A stretch of 64,000 bases of DNA, taken from contig JAQGBZ010000046.1 in NCBI GenBank assembly GCA_034687125.1, positions 186,001 through 250,000 of the forward strand. The letters are read 5' to 3'. The notes beneath the pieces are model-generated. The model had not been told where the DNA came from and did no database searches. It saw nothing but the letters and a program-made list of their open reading frames with translations. The DNA is from Neelides folsomi. Its lineage: Eukaryota; Arthropoda; Collembola; Neelipleona; Neelidae. Shown here piece after piece: positions 36,001 through 47,636 of this stretch (the stretch's first letter is position 1; each line of letters begins with the position of its first letter). Both the position numbers and the translations under genes were made by a program.

Positions 36001-37776
36001 AAGACATTGAAGAAATAGCAAAAGAAGCAAGGACTAATTCACTTTCACAACCTTTATCAATTGAGCTCAGCATTTCTGATAAAGAAAAGTTTTTTAAATA
36101 TCGGAAAGAAATTCTTGAAATTGAAAGTAAGCTTAAACTTAAGAAGAAAGGAGTAACTAGAAATTCAAGAAAGCTTCAATTAGTTCAAGCCGATCATGAT
36201 GCACTTAAACTTAATATGGAAAATACAATGGTTAAAAGAGAGAATCTTAAAAAAGAGAAACAAAAGAAAGTCAATAAAATTGACGGAACAATTCTTATTA
36301 AAGCGGGCAATTTAAAGTATGTATTTTAATATTTCAATTTATTTTTTTGTGTATTTGAAAACCATATTTTTATGATTCATTAAAAATGATAAATGAATAG
36401 TTAAATTAGACAAAAATGTTTTCTTAATTTTAGATTCTTTGCATCAGTTGATAAAGTTGACCAATTTGCAAACATGAACTCTATTGAAAAAATTATTTCA
36501 CTACTTGTCAAAAATGTTGAAGATATTGTTTTGTTTGATAAAAATGAATTAACAAAACTAGAATCAAGAGCATCTGATTTGAAATCCGAAATGATATTTT
36601 TAAAAAATGAAATGAGGTAAGATCATCATTATTGTTATTGTATTGCTTAAAAGTTTCTCTTCATTAAACAGATTGAATAAAAAACTTGAGCTAAATAAAA
36701 ACAAAGAATTGAAAATATTGGACAAAGAAGTAAAGAAAATAGAAAAATTGGCTATGAGAAACTGTCTTGAGAAATTTGGAAGGATTGTTGATATTGATAA
36801 AATGGCAATGGGAATTATTAATTTGGATGTGATGGACTCTATATTAAAATTCCACGAAAAAAGGAAACATTGTTTCAAAGAAAGAAAGCAAATCGAAGCA
36901 CAAGTTGAAGAATTGAAGATAAAACTCGTTGATTTGACAAAGAAGAATACGGATCAAAATCTAATGTTGATCAAGTTAAGGGATAAAAAACTCAATTATA
37001 ATAAAATGGCTAGACGGCATTCAAAATTTGAGGTTTGATCTTAAACACTTAATTATTCCGGTTATATATTCTTACTGCACCACTATAAAAATTCCTACAC
37101 TAAAGTCGGTGGCAATTAAAATATCACTTATTTTTGAAATTATTCGTGGAATCATGAGTAGAGAGTCTCCTCACCATTCTAACACCCCATTCCCACATGA
37201 GAGTTTAAACCAATGAGAATATTCAATAAGAGAGGGAATATGAATCAAATAAATGAACCGCTTTAACCCGTTCTTTTCCTACGCATATCATTATCATCAA
37301 CACTCTATCATCTTTATAATCTCTATATTCTATCCTTTAATAATTAAATTTAGCTTTAAATTAAAGTTTTAAAAGTATTAAATGAATTACGGATGTAATT
37401 TAAATATTTATAGGCTGGCGAGAATAAAGATCTTATGAACAGAAGAAAAAGAAGCATCATCTCCGAGACAGAAATGCACAAAGAAAATTTATTTTTGAAA
37501 GATTTGTTGAATAAACAACTAGGAAGAGTTGAAGTTTTACGTGAAGCTGTGAGTTCATGTAAACAAAAATCCGGATTACCTCAACTTCTTACTGTCTCGG
37601 GTGAAAGTGGAGGTGGGAGCAGCCAAATTTCCTCAAAAGAATCATCATTATTGGGAATTCAAAAGGAGGTTACACAGCAAAATGAAACACCCACTTTCAG
37701 CGCAATCAGATTCAAATTAAATTCAATAATTAATGAGAACATTGAGGGCAATCTTGAAGAAAATGATGATATATAA
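30089..37776 (+). CDS. CFAP44: Cilia- and flagella-associated protein 44 (CFAP44/WDR52), about 16 exons
   Basis: Axonemal WD-repeat/coiled-coil protein of the inner-dynein-arm tether complex, working with CFAP43 in motile cilia and sperm flagella. Checked exons: 30089-30344, 30505-30847, 30956-31288, 31387-31663, 31765-32100, 32261-33153, 33318-33591, 33719 onward and, at the end, a phase-0 join 37032/37414-37776. An acidic N-terminus (MSEDEEHEEYKIVYEPFD) is followed by the family HSYG motif, then WD repeats with landmarks CWGNLYVWE, CHNGEVTDI, EIITAGVDGFIRIW and VPSGKINSIAV, all in the family order. After about residue 750 the protein is coiled coil: NNELPQQFQINKKEMELSPE and the PLPP-type linker (LPPNYHQDLPLIYEI) match the conserved C-terminal half. 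Length of about 1,650-1,700 residues is near the family's 1,850. Single-copy and intact as far as I can see; expression is probably confined to sperm. Confidence 0.92.
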
Positions 37777-37898
37777 AGAGAAAATTCGTTATTGTTCATA
37801 GCGTACATTGTAATACATACTATGTTCCTTGTTCATATTATTCAACCTAGAATGGTAAATATGTAGCACACTGTATATTATATTCATATTATAAATTA

Positions 37899-39022
37899 CA
37901 AAGGTTATTCCTTCCTATAAGTCCAACTTTTAAAATAAGGGTTTTATTCAAATCCTACGTGAATGGATCTGCTTTATATTTTTAATGTGTCTCCCCTCTT
38001 TCTTCACAACCATTTGACACCTTTTTTTCCATGCTGCATAGACGGCTCTTGTCTTGTTGAGGTCAATTCTTCTCCACTCTTTCAACGCTTTCCAAACTCC
38101 TTCCATGGTCTTCGCTTTTCTTTTCCAAAGTCGTTGCTTAAGAAATCCGAACCCATAAAAATCCATGGGGGAAATGTCAGATTTGATTGGAATTTCGTCG
38201 TTTGGTATAATTGTTCCTATTCTGCAAGTCTTTTGCGTAAGCTTGTATTTTGCTTCCGGTGTGAGATGAAGCTTTATCGTGATGAAGAAAAACCCTTCGG
38301 AGTTCATCTCTGGTGTAAAGTTTTAAAAGGTCTTTCAAGTAACGGTTTAAGAACTTTATCAATGTAAAAATCTTGATTGATCTTAGTATTTACTGAAACT
38401 TTCACCAATGGGAGCGGTCCTCGTCCAGTCAAAGCACCAACCACTATCATATGCTTGCCAAATTTTTCTTTCTTCTGACATATCCAATCATCGGGTAGTT
38501 TTTTCCCTACTTCACAGTAGCACATCCGACGTTCACCATTGCAATCCTGAAGTTCGAATATGGCTTCGTCGAGATTTACAACAAATTCACCTTTACGTCC
38601 TTGGAGCCTCCGATGGAGAATTTTCGCAGCTTGCTCCCTCACTGGAAGAAGTTTTGGAAGAAGCTTATGAATGGATGGCTTGATTTTCTTCACATATACC
38701 ATTTTCTTAATTTCTTTGCTTACACAACTTTGGGAGACATTTAATGAGATGGCCATTGAATGTTGTGTGCGAGAATTTTTCTCTTTCAAAATACAGATTC
38801 TCTTCAGTTTCTCCTTTGTCAACTTTCTCCAACGTGGTTTTGTTGTCCTAAAATGGATCTTATTAACTATTATTTTATAACTTTATTAACCATTTTATCA
38901 AAAAGATAAATAAAATATATCTTAATATAATAAAAGCCCGCCTAAATATTTCCCGCTTGCAAAAGTTATTTGTGTGAAAACGAGGACCATCCAAGTGGAC
39001 TTATAGGAAGGAATAACCCATG
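37899..39022 (-). mobile_element. Tc1/mariner-family DNA transposon, decayed, 1.12 kb
   Basis: Terminal inverted repeats of about 28-30 bases (left GGTTATTCCTTCCTATAAGT, with the complement at the right) are flanked by TA on both sides (37897-37898 and 39023-39024). Inside, on the minus strand, a transposase is spread over three frames: 38822-38304 (helix-turn-helix start MTKEKLKRICILKEKNSRTQ and the first catalytic region VVNLDEAIFELQD), 38362-38177 (HHDKASSHTG, second Asp) and 38307-37948 (SDISPMDFYGFGFLKQRL, third acidic residue, and the C-terminal WKKRCQMVVKKEG). At least two frameshifts separate these, so the copy is dead. The second and third acidic residues are about 39 apart, close to the DD37-39D mariner groups. 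Confidence 0.9.
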
Positions 39023-39184
39023 TATATGTATGTACGTAGTATGTACTACCATATGGAATGTATCAATTATTTGTGAACGAATTAAATATAAAAAAATTGA
39101 AATTCGAAATTTTATAATTATTTATGGAATTTGTACTACTAGAAACCTTTTCACGAAATAAAGGGTTATATAGAAATTGTCACT

Positions 39185-39453
39185 TTAAAGAAGCCAAAAA
39201 GCTTTTCGTGAATTACAATAGTAACAACCACATGTCTTATAACGTGGGTTGGGCTTGTCGGGGTTGAACGGTGTGCACAAGCAGGAACAAGAGCAGGAAT
39301 TGCAGCATCCCTTGATACCACCAGATCTCAATTGGCATTTGCAGCATTTGCTGGTTCTTCTACATAATCTGCTGGAGGATTATTTCCATCATTGCCACAG
39401 TTAACGTACAACACCATTGTCGCGACGAGCAAGCTAAGCAAAATTCCCTTCAT
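39185..39453 (-). CDS. Small secreted cysteine-rich locus, metallothionein-like, frame change
   Basis: MKGILLSLLVATMVLYVNCG (39453 downward) is a clear signal peptide. In that frame the product ends quickly after ADYVEEPANAANAN. In a second frame, overlapping from about residue 30, the same bases encode a dense cysteine module: LCRRTSKCCKCQLRS then CCNSCSCSCLCTPF and CGCYYCNSRK, ending at a stop at 39185. The cysteine spacing (CxC, CC, CxCxC) is like a metallothionein or an antimicrobial cysteine-rich peptide. Either a very short intron (about 41-46 bases, inside 39370-39420) joins the two, or there is a frameshift or assembly error. A 5' intron (donor ACAAG|GTAAGA at about 39611, acceptor TTTCTAG at about 39466) and a TATATAA at about 39670 support a real transcription unit. 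Confidence 0.55.
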
Positions 39454-41506
39454 TGTAGTATGTGTATCTAGAAATATAAAAATATTTTAAAGTATAATAT
39501 AATATGATAAGGTATACATTAATATTACTGACAATGATACTTAAAATTTGGAATTCATTGATATTTATTGCTTTATTGTTTCGATAAAAATTAAAATATC
39601 AACTCTTACCTTGTAAGATCAAAATATGGGTTTGAATAGCGAAGAAAGATTCTATGTAAGTTTTATATAAGAATATTTGTAGTGTGGCTTGTTATTGAAT
39701 GTTGAATGGAAAAACAATTTGTTGTTTCTAATTTAATTAATATATAATTAGAATAAGGCATATTATTTTGTATCCTATGATTTTATAGCATATAGAGCTT
39801 TGGGGAAATGCTTTTAAACGTTATTTCCGTTGCTTTATTGTATTTTGTATTGTTGATTTCATTGTTGGGGGCAATGGTACGGTTTAGTTCTACCATTCCA
39901 CCTTTTGCGATAACTTAGGACCCATTCTGCAAGTTCAATATACATGTAACAAGTAAATTATTTGAATTATAAATATCGTCAGAATAAAATAAAATGACGC
40001 CCAATTTATCCCGCCAACTCAAGCTAATTCTACAAATAATCGAAGACCACCCGTGAGTTCATAATCTGAAATCATGTTTGGCATGGAGAAAGTGTCAGAA
40101 GGTCTTCGAAATGAGTGTCGAAAAAGGTATAGTATTTTTATGAGGTATAGAAAAATAACATGAAGGGGAAACACATTGAGAATATCAGTTCTATTCACTC
40201 GTCGAATCTGAAAAATAAAGTCCCATTTCTACCTGATTTATAATCTGAAATCATGTTTAGTAAATGAACCTGGAAATTTTTAAAACTATAATATACATCG
40301 TTATGAAATAAACTTCATAAATCATACATGAATGTTTGATTTATTACAGGGGAAGGTGGTTCAATATGAAAATGAATCTTTACTCTTCAATTAATTACTT
40401 GTGCTAAAATGTCAAAGGTAAATTAATGAAGGTGAATGGAAAGTTTGACTATTCGGAATTTGAATAAGATGTGTTGTTTTTAAATTTAAGGTTTATTTAA
40501 AATTTCAATTAATACATCGTACATGTGTAAAGGGAAATCTTGTAAGGTGGTATATTCATAAATGAGGATAGATTTTTAAGGATAATTGATTTAATGGTGA
40601 TTAAATCAATTATGTACATACAAATAGATACCCATTTCATTTGTAATATCCGTTCGTAAAAGTGTGAATATCATTCTCTTACAAAAATAAGCATTCTCTT
40701 TAGAAAAAAATTATACCAAATTCTTCTTTATATTATACTCTTCAAATATTCTACACAAGTAGAAAATGTATATAATGTGAAATAATTCTTTTTATAATTA
40801 GGTAATGAAGAGCAACAAAATGAGGATAAATTCATAAAAGTTAAATAGAATTATTCGTAAATTCGTAACTATTTTAATTAAATCACTCTTAAGTTTCATA
40901 AGTTTTTCGGTATCTAAAAGAATCAAATGCTAGAAAGCATTTAAATAAGAAATTCGCTTATTAATAAGCCATAAATACACAAAAGAATCATGACTTGAAA
41001 AACACAGTTCTTGGACTAAAAATGATTGAATGTAATATTAATATAGGTAATAAGTTAATTAGTCAAATTCACATTATTGAGGAACTGAAATAATTTCCTC
41101 TTGTCGAACACACAAGGTCAGTAAATTTAAAATACTTATGATTGACATTCGTTTGAATAATAACACTGACTTTGAGATAAATAATGTTAAATATACATTG
41201 AAAATACTTGAACACATTATACATATGGTATATTATAAAAGAATAAAAGTGGAAAAAATAAATAATGTATAAATACGCTAAATATAAATTGAATACAAAT
41301 GGCAAATCAAGAGATATAAATTAAACAAGGGTTAAATAAGCATAATAAGTCTCCATATTATTGATATTTTATAAGGATAAAGTGACAATGTATGGAAATA
41401 CAATTATAGATCATCTTAAACAGGTAAATACTTAATTGGTGTAATTGGGTTAAGCTTGAAGTAATTGGAACTTAATAAGCTTGCTTAAATTGTGATGGAC
41501 GCCTTT
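39454..41506. other. Long intergenic stretch, no gene seen
   Basis: Apart from the cysteine-rich gene's 5' intron and promoter (39454-39700) I find no coding or structural RNA signal. A 20-base string, ATAATCTGAAATCATGTTT, occurs twice (about 40063 and 40241), which may mark a small duplicated element. Confidence 0.45.
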
Positions 41507-43059
41507 TCATGTCGAATTTCCGAATCGAATTTCGCAAATAATGCCATTGCAACCTTCCTCTTTACATCGGCAAGGGATCGGCTTTGTGAACCGGTAATCG
41601 ATTGTGATTTCTTCGTCATTGTTAATTCTCCGTTTAGCATACATCGCGATCCGGAATTCGGAAATGGGATAAACCTCAGTGTTCGGATTGCATGAGTGGT
41701 TGATATACCGTGAATAATTTCCGCCTGCTTCGCTATTCCCGTCGATGACAAATCCATTTCCAAGGTCGAATCCGCAGTGATTATATTGGCCCGCATAGAT
41801 AGTTTTGGTACGATCGTCAAACAATTTTGATGAAATGACTTCCCCCGAATACTCCACAATGAAATCATCCTTCTTGATCACCTGAGCAGCGAAGAGTCCA
41901 GCACCTTTATCAGGGGTTTCTCTAACTTCAGTTAATGCAGGAATACCCATTTTTACTTTCTCTAAAATTAACAAAGTGAGAATTGGTCAATTTTATAAAA
42001 TTGTTTTTTAAAAATATTAATAAAATTAATAATAGAATAAATATAATCAATTATTAACAAATTATTGTTTAAATATCATACTTTGACTCTGAGCATATTG
42101 ACAAATTGTCTCTTCCTCCTTTGGAATATCAATCACAATTTGAGGCTTAAGAACTCTGATGTTAGAACTTTGTCCAGCGGCTGCAAAAGCATCACTAATC
42201 ATTTTGGTAGTAATATCACTTGTATCGAAGTCTTCAGGGACGAAAACCCTTATATTTTTAATTTGATGTTTATTCTCTTCTTTGGGCTTTACAGTGGTTT
42301 GGTTTTGTGAAGTTTTGGCTTTTTCCGATTTTGCTTTTGCCAATTTTGCTTTTGACATTTTCATTGCTGCCTTGGCCTTCTTTGCAGCTTCTGCGACTTT
42401 TGCTTTTTCAATCGCTTCAGTTTTTAATTTCTCCAATCGTTCGGCTTCTTTCTTGACTAAAAATTATGAAATGTTGAGAAATTGTCAGTATGGTGTAATT
42501 AATTCCTTTTTTGTAATAGATTAGTAAAATAATTAGCATCGTCGTTTTTGTATTACAACAGTATGATAACACAAGATATAATAAAAATCATTTCATAATT
42601 TGTGTACATATAATCAATTATGTCATACTTTTGTCAAAATACTTTTATAATATATTTTAACAAATGAAATATAAAAAGAATTAGTTAGTCAATATATTCA
42701 TCTTACCCTCCAGATCTTCAAGAAATGCTTTTATAATTCCTCGCTCTTGTTTAAAATTAATCTCAATTTTGGGTTGAAAAATGTGTAAATTCAACGACGA
42801 AAGTTCAGTTCCAGCAGGGATGATGGGATCGAGAATGATTTGCTTCTGAAAGAACAAAAATATCTCTAAAAATATCAGGCCCATACAATCCAATTTTAAT
42901 AAATATTAATTAATTTGGTTAATCAAGTTTTTAATGAAATTAATAGTGTTAAAATTTGGTATTTACACTAGTAGTAGGTTTAGCCCCAATCGTCTTCTTA
43001 ACTCGCTTCATTGAAATAATTTTTGGTTTTTTCCTCAATGGTTGCTTTCCTGGAGCCAT
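41507..43059 (-). CDS. SET-domain methyltransferase-like protein with basic Lys/Ala-rich N-terminus
   Basis: Four exons, phase-checked: 43059-42967, 42845-42707, 42456-42082 and 41961-41507, giving 353 residues. The N-terminus is strongly basic (MAPGKQPLRKKPKII, MKRVKKTIGAKP), as in nuclear proteins. A long charged helix (EKLKTEAIEKAKVAEAAKKA onward) links to a C-terminal SET domain: DKGAGLFAAQVIKKDDFIVE, YSGEVISSKLF, the cofactor motif RYINHSCNPNTE, the catalytic strand DEEITIDYRF and post-SET CRCKEEGC. All core residues are present, so lysine methyltransferase activity is expected. No pre-SET or reader domain is visible, and I cannot place it in a named KMT group. Its HCGFDLGNGFVIDGN segment matches the secreted SET protein at 23273-23966, so the two are related. 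Confidence 0.82.
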
Positions 43060-43148
43060 TGCTGAAGTTTGATAGACGAGGAAGAAAAGGCAGATGATTA
43101 GATTGAAAAGAATAAAAGAGATCACAGGTAAATTCTTTGAAAATTTTA

Positions 43149-43180
43149 AGGCTCATGTCAGAACTCGACATGAGCCTTCA
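43149..43180. repeat. Perfect short hairpin upstream of the SET gene
   Basis: AAGGCTCATGTC then a 7-base loop (AGAACTC) then GACATGAGCCTT: a perfect 12-base stem located about 90 bases upstream of the minus-strand SET gene. It may be a palindromic transcription-factor site or RNA hairpin. Confidence 0.6.
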
Positions 43181-43435
43181 ACACAACATAATAGCGATAT
43201 TTCGTAAGCCACAAATGCAAATTCAATCGTACGGCAAACGTATGTGATATTTATTATGATATATGGCATGTGCTAAGGGAAAGGAAAACGAAAAAGCGGC
43301 TTAAAATTTGAATGTGGAAAAAAAGGAAGATTGAAGCGGCTGGACAAGGCAGAAAATAACCTCAACGCTTGCCCAATTGTACAAATTGCAAAAATGACCA
43401 TTTTTATTTGATATTGCCTATCTAATATCTATATA

Positions 43436-44254
43436 TGGTCGCCTTATACCAATAACTCCTTATCCAAATTTGACTAAATCTTAATAAATGGTAACCTTGA
43501 ATAAATTTCAAAAATATAGATTACTAGCAATAAAAGGCGTTAATGATGCAAAATATAAAGTTATTAGGTATACAAGTTTAAACTTGCTGTTAAATTATTA
43601 AAGTTGGTATTTCACAAAAAGGTACTAATGGTAGTAATATGTTTGTTTTTTAATACTTACCTACTTACAATTTGTACACAAGTACTCTGGTTCTAGCCGA
43701 AATTGCAATATGTTTTTAATAAATTTTGAAGAGTAGTAAGCAACTTATATAGCAACTTTTAGCATAGTAACTTTGACGTATAGTAAGTTTGATGGTGAAT
43801 CATTCAAATACAACCCATCCTTGTATGGATGAAAATTGTTAAGAAAAGACAAAGCTTATTCTTACTAACTTAAGAAACCTAAAATATTTAAACCCTAAAC
43901 GATAATTGAATGAGATTGGGATAATTATTACTTTCATTACAATTTTTTGCTATTTGTATTGCATACAATTTCTAATAACCACTACAGAATCATTTGGATA
44001 TCGTATAATGGGATTATTTTTTAATATCATTTTTATGTCATAATTTTTTAAATACTGAATATAACAACTATTAAAATGCAATTAAAGAAAATGAATAGTG
44101 GAAAATAATGAAAAGATTAATTGAGTTTCCAAGCGTTCAAATGGCGACAACTCAAAAATTATATATATATAGGAAAAAATTTAAAATTTATTTATTTATT
44201 GTTATTTTTTAAATTGAACAATTTGGATAAGGAGCACTTGGGATAAGGCGACCA
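43436..44254. mobile_element. Non-autonomous DNA element, 819 bp, TA-flanked
   Basis: Inverted ends: TGGTCGCCTTATACCAATAA continuing to CTCCTTATCCAAATTTG at the left, with the imperfect complement at the right (caatttggataaggag .. ggataaggcgacca). Both ends are flanked by TA (43434-43435 and 44255-44256). The interior is AT-rich and lacks any transposase frame. The string GCCTATCTAATAYCTAT just outside the left end recurs at about 44426, so a second related fragment may lie there. Confidence 0.75.
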
Positions 44255-44855
44255 TATAATTTATAATATAGGACCAGTATGAGCCTTCCAAATATGTACC
44301 GTATATATATAATGCAAATAATTTTAGTGCTATTTTTTTATTTAAGGGTCGCATTGGTCGCCATTTGATTATTGTATTTTTAAATCAACTGTCCATGTGC
44401 CAATCGAATAAATAAAAAAAATGCTCATGTTGGGCCTATCTAATACCTATGTCTTGGTATTAGGGGGCATTAGGTATTCAATTATGAAGTTAATTCTAGT
44501 GCCTCGTTTGCTCCGGGCGCATTTAACTTATTGGTAATTTTCGTCTTTTTCATTATACTAATTTCAATTTAATCAATTTATTTAGCTAGAAATTGAAATT
44601 TCTAGCTAATATGACAGTGCTAAACGATTAATAAAAATTTATTACCAGAATTATACTACAACTTTATAATCTAAATTATTCTGTTAAATACTGTAATTCG
44701 GGGCAAGTTAGAATAAAACGTTAAAATCTTGATTACATGATTCGCATATTCTGCTAAGCTAAACAAAGCAGTTGTGTAGAATAAATTAGGTAATTGTGAT
44801 ATTTTTAACAAAGTTTTAATTTACCTGAATAGAATTAAAATAAATTGTAAATAAA
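44255..44855. other. Intergenic, upstream of the gustatory receptor
   Basis: No gene seen. A GC-richer patch at about 44420-44530 contains short inverted pieces (TCTAATACCTATGTCTTGGT against GGCATTAGGTATTCA) and may be a MITE remnant. The rest is AT-rich and presumably contains the receptor's promoter. Confidence 0.4.
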
Positions 44856-46664
44856 ATGACCAATATGAAAATAAATGATGGGGACCCTTCAAAAAATAAG
44901 AAAATTAATCATTGTGACGTTTATTACTGCGTATTGTTTATTAAACTTTGGTATTATATTCAAATTTCTCCATTTTATATTGAATATGATGAGTTGTCGC
45001 AAGCATTTATATTGGTTGAGGGAGGAATTATAAGAAAGGTTTCTTACTTATTTGTTACTTTACTATATTTTTAAAACAACTTACCAGCATTATATCATAA
45101 TATAAACATGTATTATAGTACTCAAATTAATTTTTTTACTTTAGATTCTTACTGTACTATTTCCGAGTTTATTTGCAACGATTCACTGTCTGATGCGCAT
45201 AATTTCAACTTGGAATATTAGTCCAACTCCAACTGTAGGCTTTTTTGTGAAAATCATAAATTTAAGCGCTCTTGGAATTTACTTGTCCATATTTTATGCT
45301 ATGTGGTTCAAGAAAACTCAAATTTTAAATCTCATAAATTCGACAAATCAAATGTTTAGCCAATTTAAAAATGGCGAGAATAATATGAATAAGAAAAAGA
45401 GAATTGGATATGCTTTTTATTCCATTATCTTACTTTTCACTATCATGTATACGGCCATTGTTGAAATCAGAGTTTTGGAACTCAATGAAATAACATTTAG
45501 CAAATATTTTCATCAATTAAGTATTAAATTCTTTAAATTTTGGAGAATATTCAATTTTAGCAATTCCAATGAAGAAGAATTAGCAAAGAATATTTTTATC
45601 AGCTTCTTGATGACATTTTTGTACAGCATTGAAACTATAATTTGGTGTTTAAATTTAAGTTTTCTTATGCTTTGGGGAATTCTATTCAGAAACCTTTTAA
45701 AGAAATTTTATCAAAATATGGACCTTTACAGTTCAAAACAAGAAGTAAAGTTAATTTTTATCAACTACCTACAATACATACTATCAATATTTTTTTAAAG
45801 CCTAATAATTGATTAATTAATACTTTTTTTAAATACCGACAGTGTTTTGAGACGTATTTTCAAATCAAAGGGCATTTGGATGAATGTAATGGGATTTTAT
45901 CTTATGAGATAATTAATGGCTACATTTGCTCTTTTTCATTCATTTCATTAACAGTCTCGGAGTACATCTATGCAGGAAAAGATTACATTTACATGCTGTT
46001 TATTTACTTGGCTTTTTTATTGTTCTTTGTTCAAACATTCGTGTTAGCGTTGGTCAACCATGAGGTACATACATACAATGATAATACATAAAGTACAATA
46101 TATTTAAATACATTTAACTATATACTTAATCTATATTTTTAATTTAACTTTTTAAACTTATATTAACCATTATATAAAATTGTAATAAAAAATTTTCTGA
46201 TGATTTGAAATTAGGCTGGATTCATTTGTGAAGAGCTCAAACATAAAACAAATTTATATTGCAGTATTCAAGATCTTTATAATCTACAGCTAGTTTTGTG
46301 TGATTTGGAGAGAAATAATATTGGATTTAAAGGACCGAGAGAAATTTTTACTGTGACCTTCAAATTTATTGGAACCGTGAGATCGTATAAATTTATATAT
46401 TTTATATCATATCTTTAAAACACAAGTTCAGAATGTGAATTCATATATCATCTTATAGATTGAATTTTTTTAATTTGTTTCATTGTTAAATTGACTTAAT
46501 TATTAAAGCGTGCAACATTTTTTCTATTACACAATACTCTAACATTAAGATATATCTTGGATTATAATCAATAATGTACTTTACAGGTTTTAGGTCTCAT
46601 CTCTACATATGCTGTGATCATTTCTCAAACTAATGAAATCAGTGATAAGGAATATGATCCATAA
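44856..46664 (+). CDS. Gustatory receptor-family 7TM protein (5 exons)
   Basis: Ligand-gated chemoreceptor of the arthropod GR superfamily, expected in the plasma membrane of sensory neurons. Exons 44856-45038, 45145-45744, 45843-46064, 46215-46376 and 46587-46664 all join in phase 0, giving 414 residues, the usual GR length. Several hydrophobic segments are evident (LTVLFPSLFATIHCL, ALGIYLSIFYAMWF, YSIILLFTIMYTAIVEI, FISFLMTFLYSIETIIWCL, YIYMLFIYLAFLLFFVQTF). The short last exon carries the family hallmark TYhhhhhQ as LISTYAVIISQTNEIS, and phase-0 introns close to the C-terminus are also typical. The closing phenylalanine of the motif (QF) is replaced by threonine. The ligand is unknown. Confidence 0.85.
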
Positions 46665-47636
46665 ATAAATCCATGATGGATAATGGATTACTTACATTCC
46701 ATTCCTTTACATTTACTAGTTATTAATGTTAGTCAGTTAAATAATACCTACATAATGTAATATACAAGTAAAGTTTCTTATGAGTTTAGTTATTTTAATT
46801 ATACAGAATATACTTACAGTTCATGAAATTGAATTAGTATAATAGAATTTGAGTGAAATACTTATGCATTATCAATTAAATAAACAAATGCTAAAAGGTG
46901 AAAATCGATTAAAAGCTCTTAAAATATTACTACCCTGTACCTAATACATAACAAACATAACGTTTTCTTTTGCACAACATAAAAGTTTTTGTGTGCGAAA
47001 ATCAAATTATAACTTGTATGAATGTATGCAAAGAAAATTAAATAACTGAAGAGGGGGCATGAGCATAGGAAAATAACAATCAATAATGAATAATAGAACC
47101 CAATATATAACTTATTATCTAATAATCTATAAAATATATATAATTTACTTAGGTATAACATATAAAGTACCTTATTTTAGCTATAGCTATTAATCTGTAG
47201 AGTTGCATATTATTCATACAGTATTGTTAAGTTAGGTTAGCTTCACACGCCTCATATTGTTATAATAATGTTATGTTATAAGTTAAAAATAATAAATTTA
47301 CATAATAAATATTTATTGTGATGTTTGACTATCTGCAAGTAAACAATATTAGTCTTAAAAACTCCCATGAATATTTAAATTCAATTAAAACATGACACAT
47401 TATTCGATGTTATAAGATTGCATAAATTTTTACTTGCCCATTTTTTAAATATTTTACTTATAGTTAAATGATAAATTTTAAATAAAAGGATTATTTATTA
47501 GTAAATTGAATTGGCTTTGAAATTTTATCTTCTCTTTAAAAGGAAAATAAAGCAAAGAAATCTCAATAAGCTCACAAGTTATTTGCATGTTTTAAAAAAA
47601 TCAGAATACCTAGAGTAAATACATTTGACATTCAAA
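46665..47636. other. Intergenic between GR and four-TM gene
   Basis: AT-rich with no supportable gene. A short TTAGGTTAG motif lies at about 47231. Nothing else seen. Confidence 0.4.

Noticed and set aside
37963-38880. Several plus-strand frames over the mariner
   Set aside because: They are antisense to the transposase and have no independent evidence.
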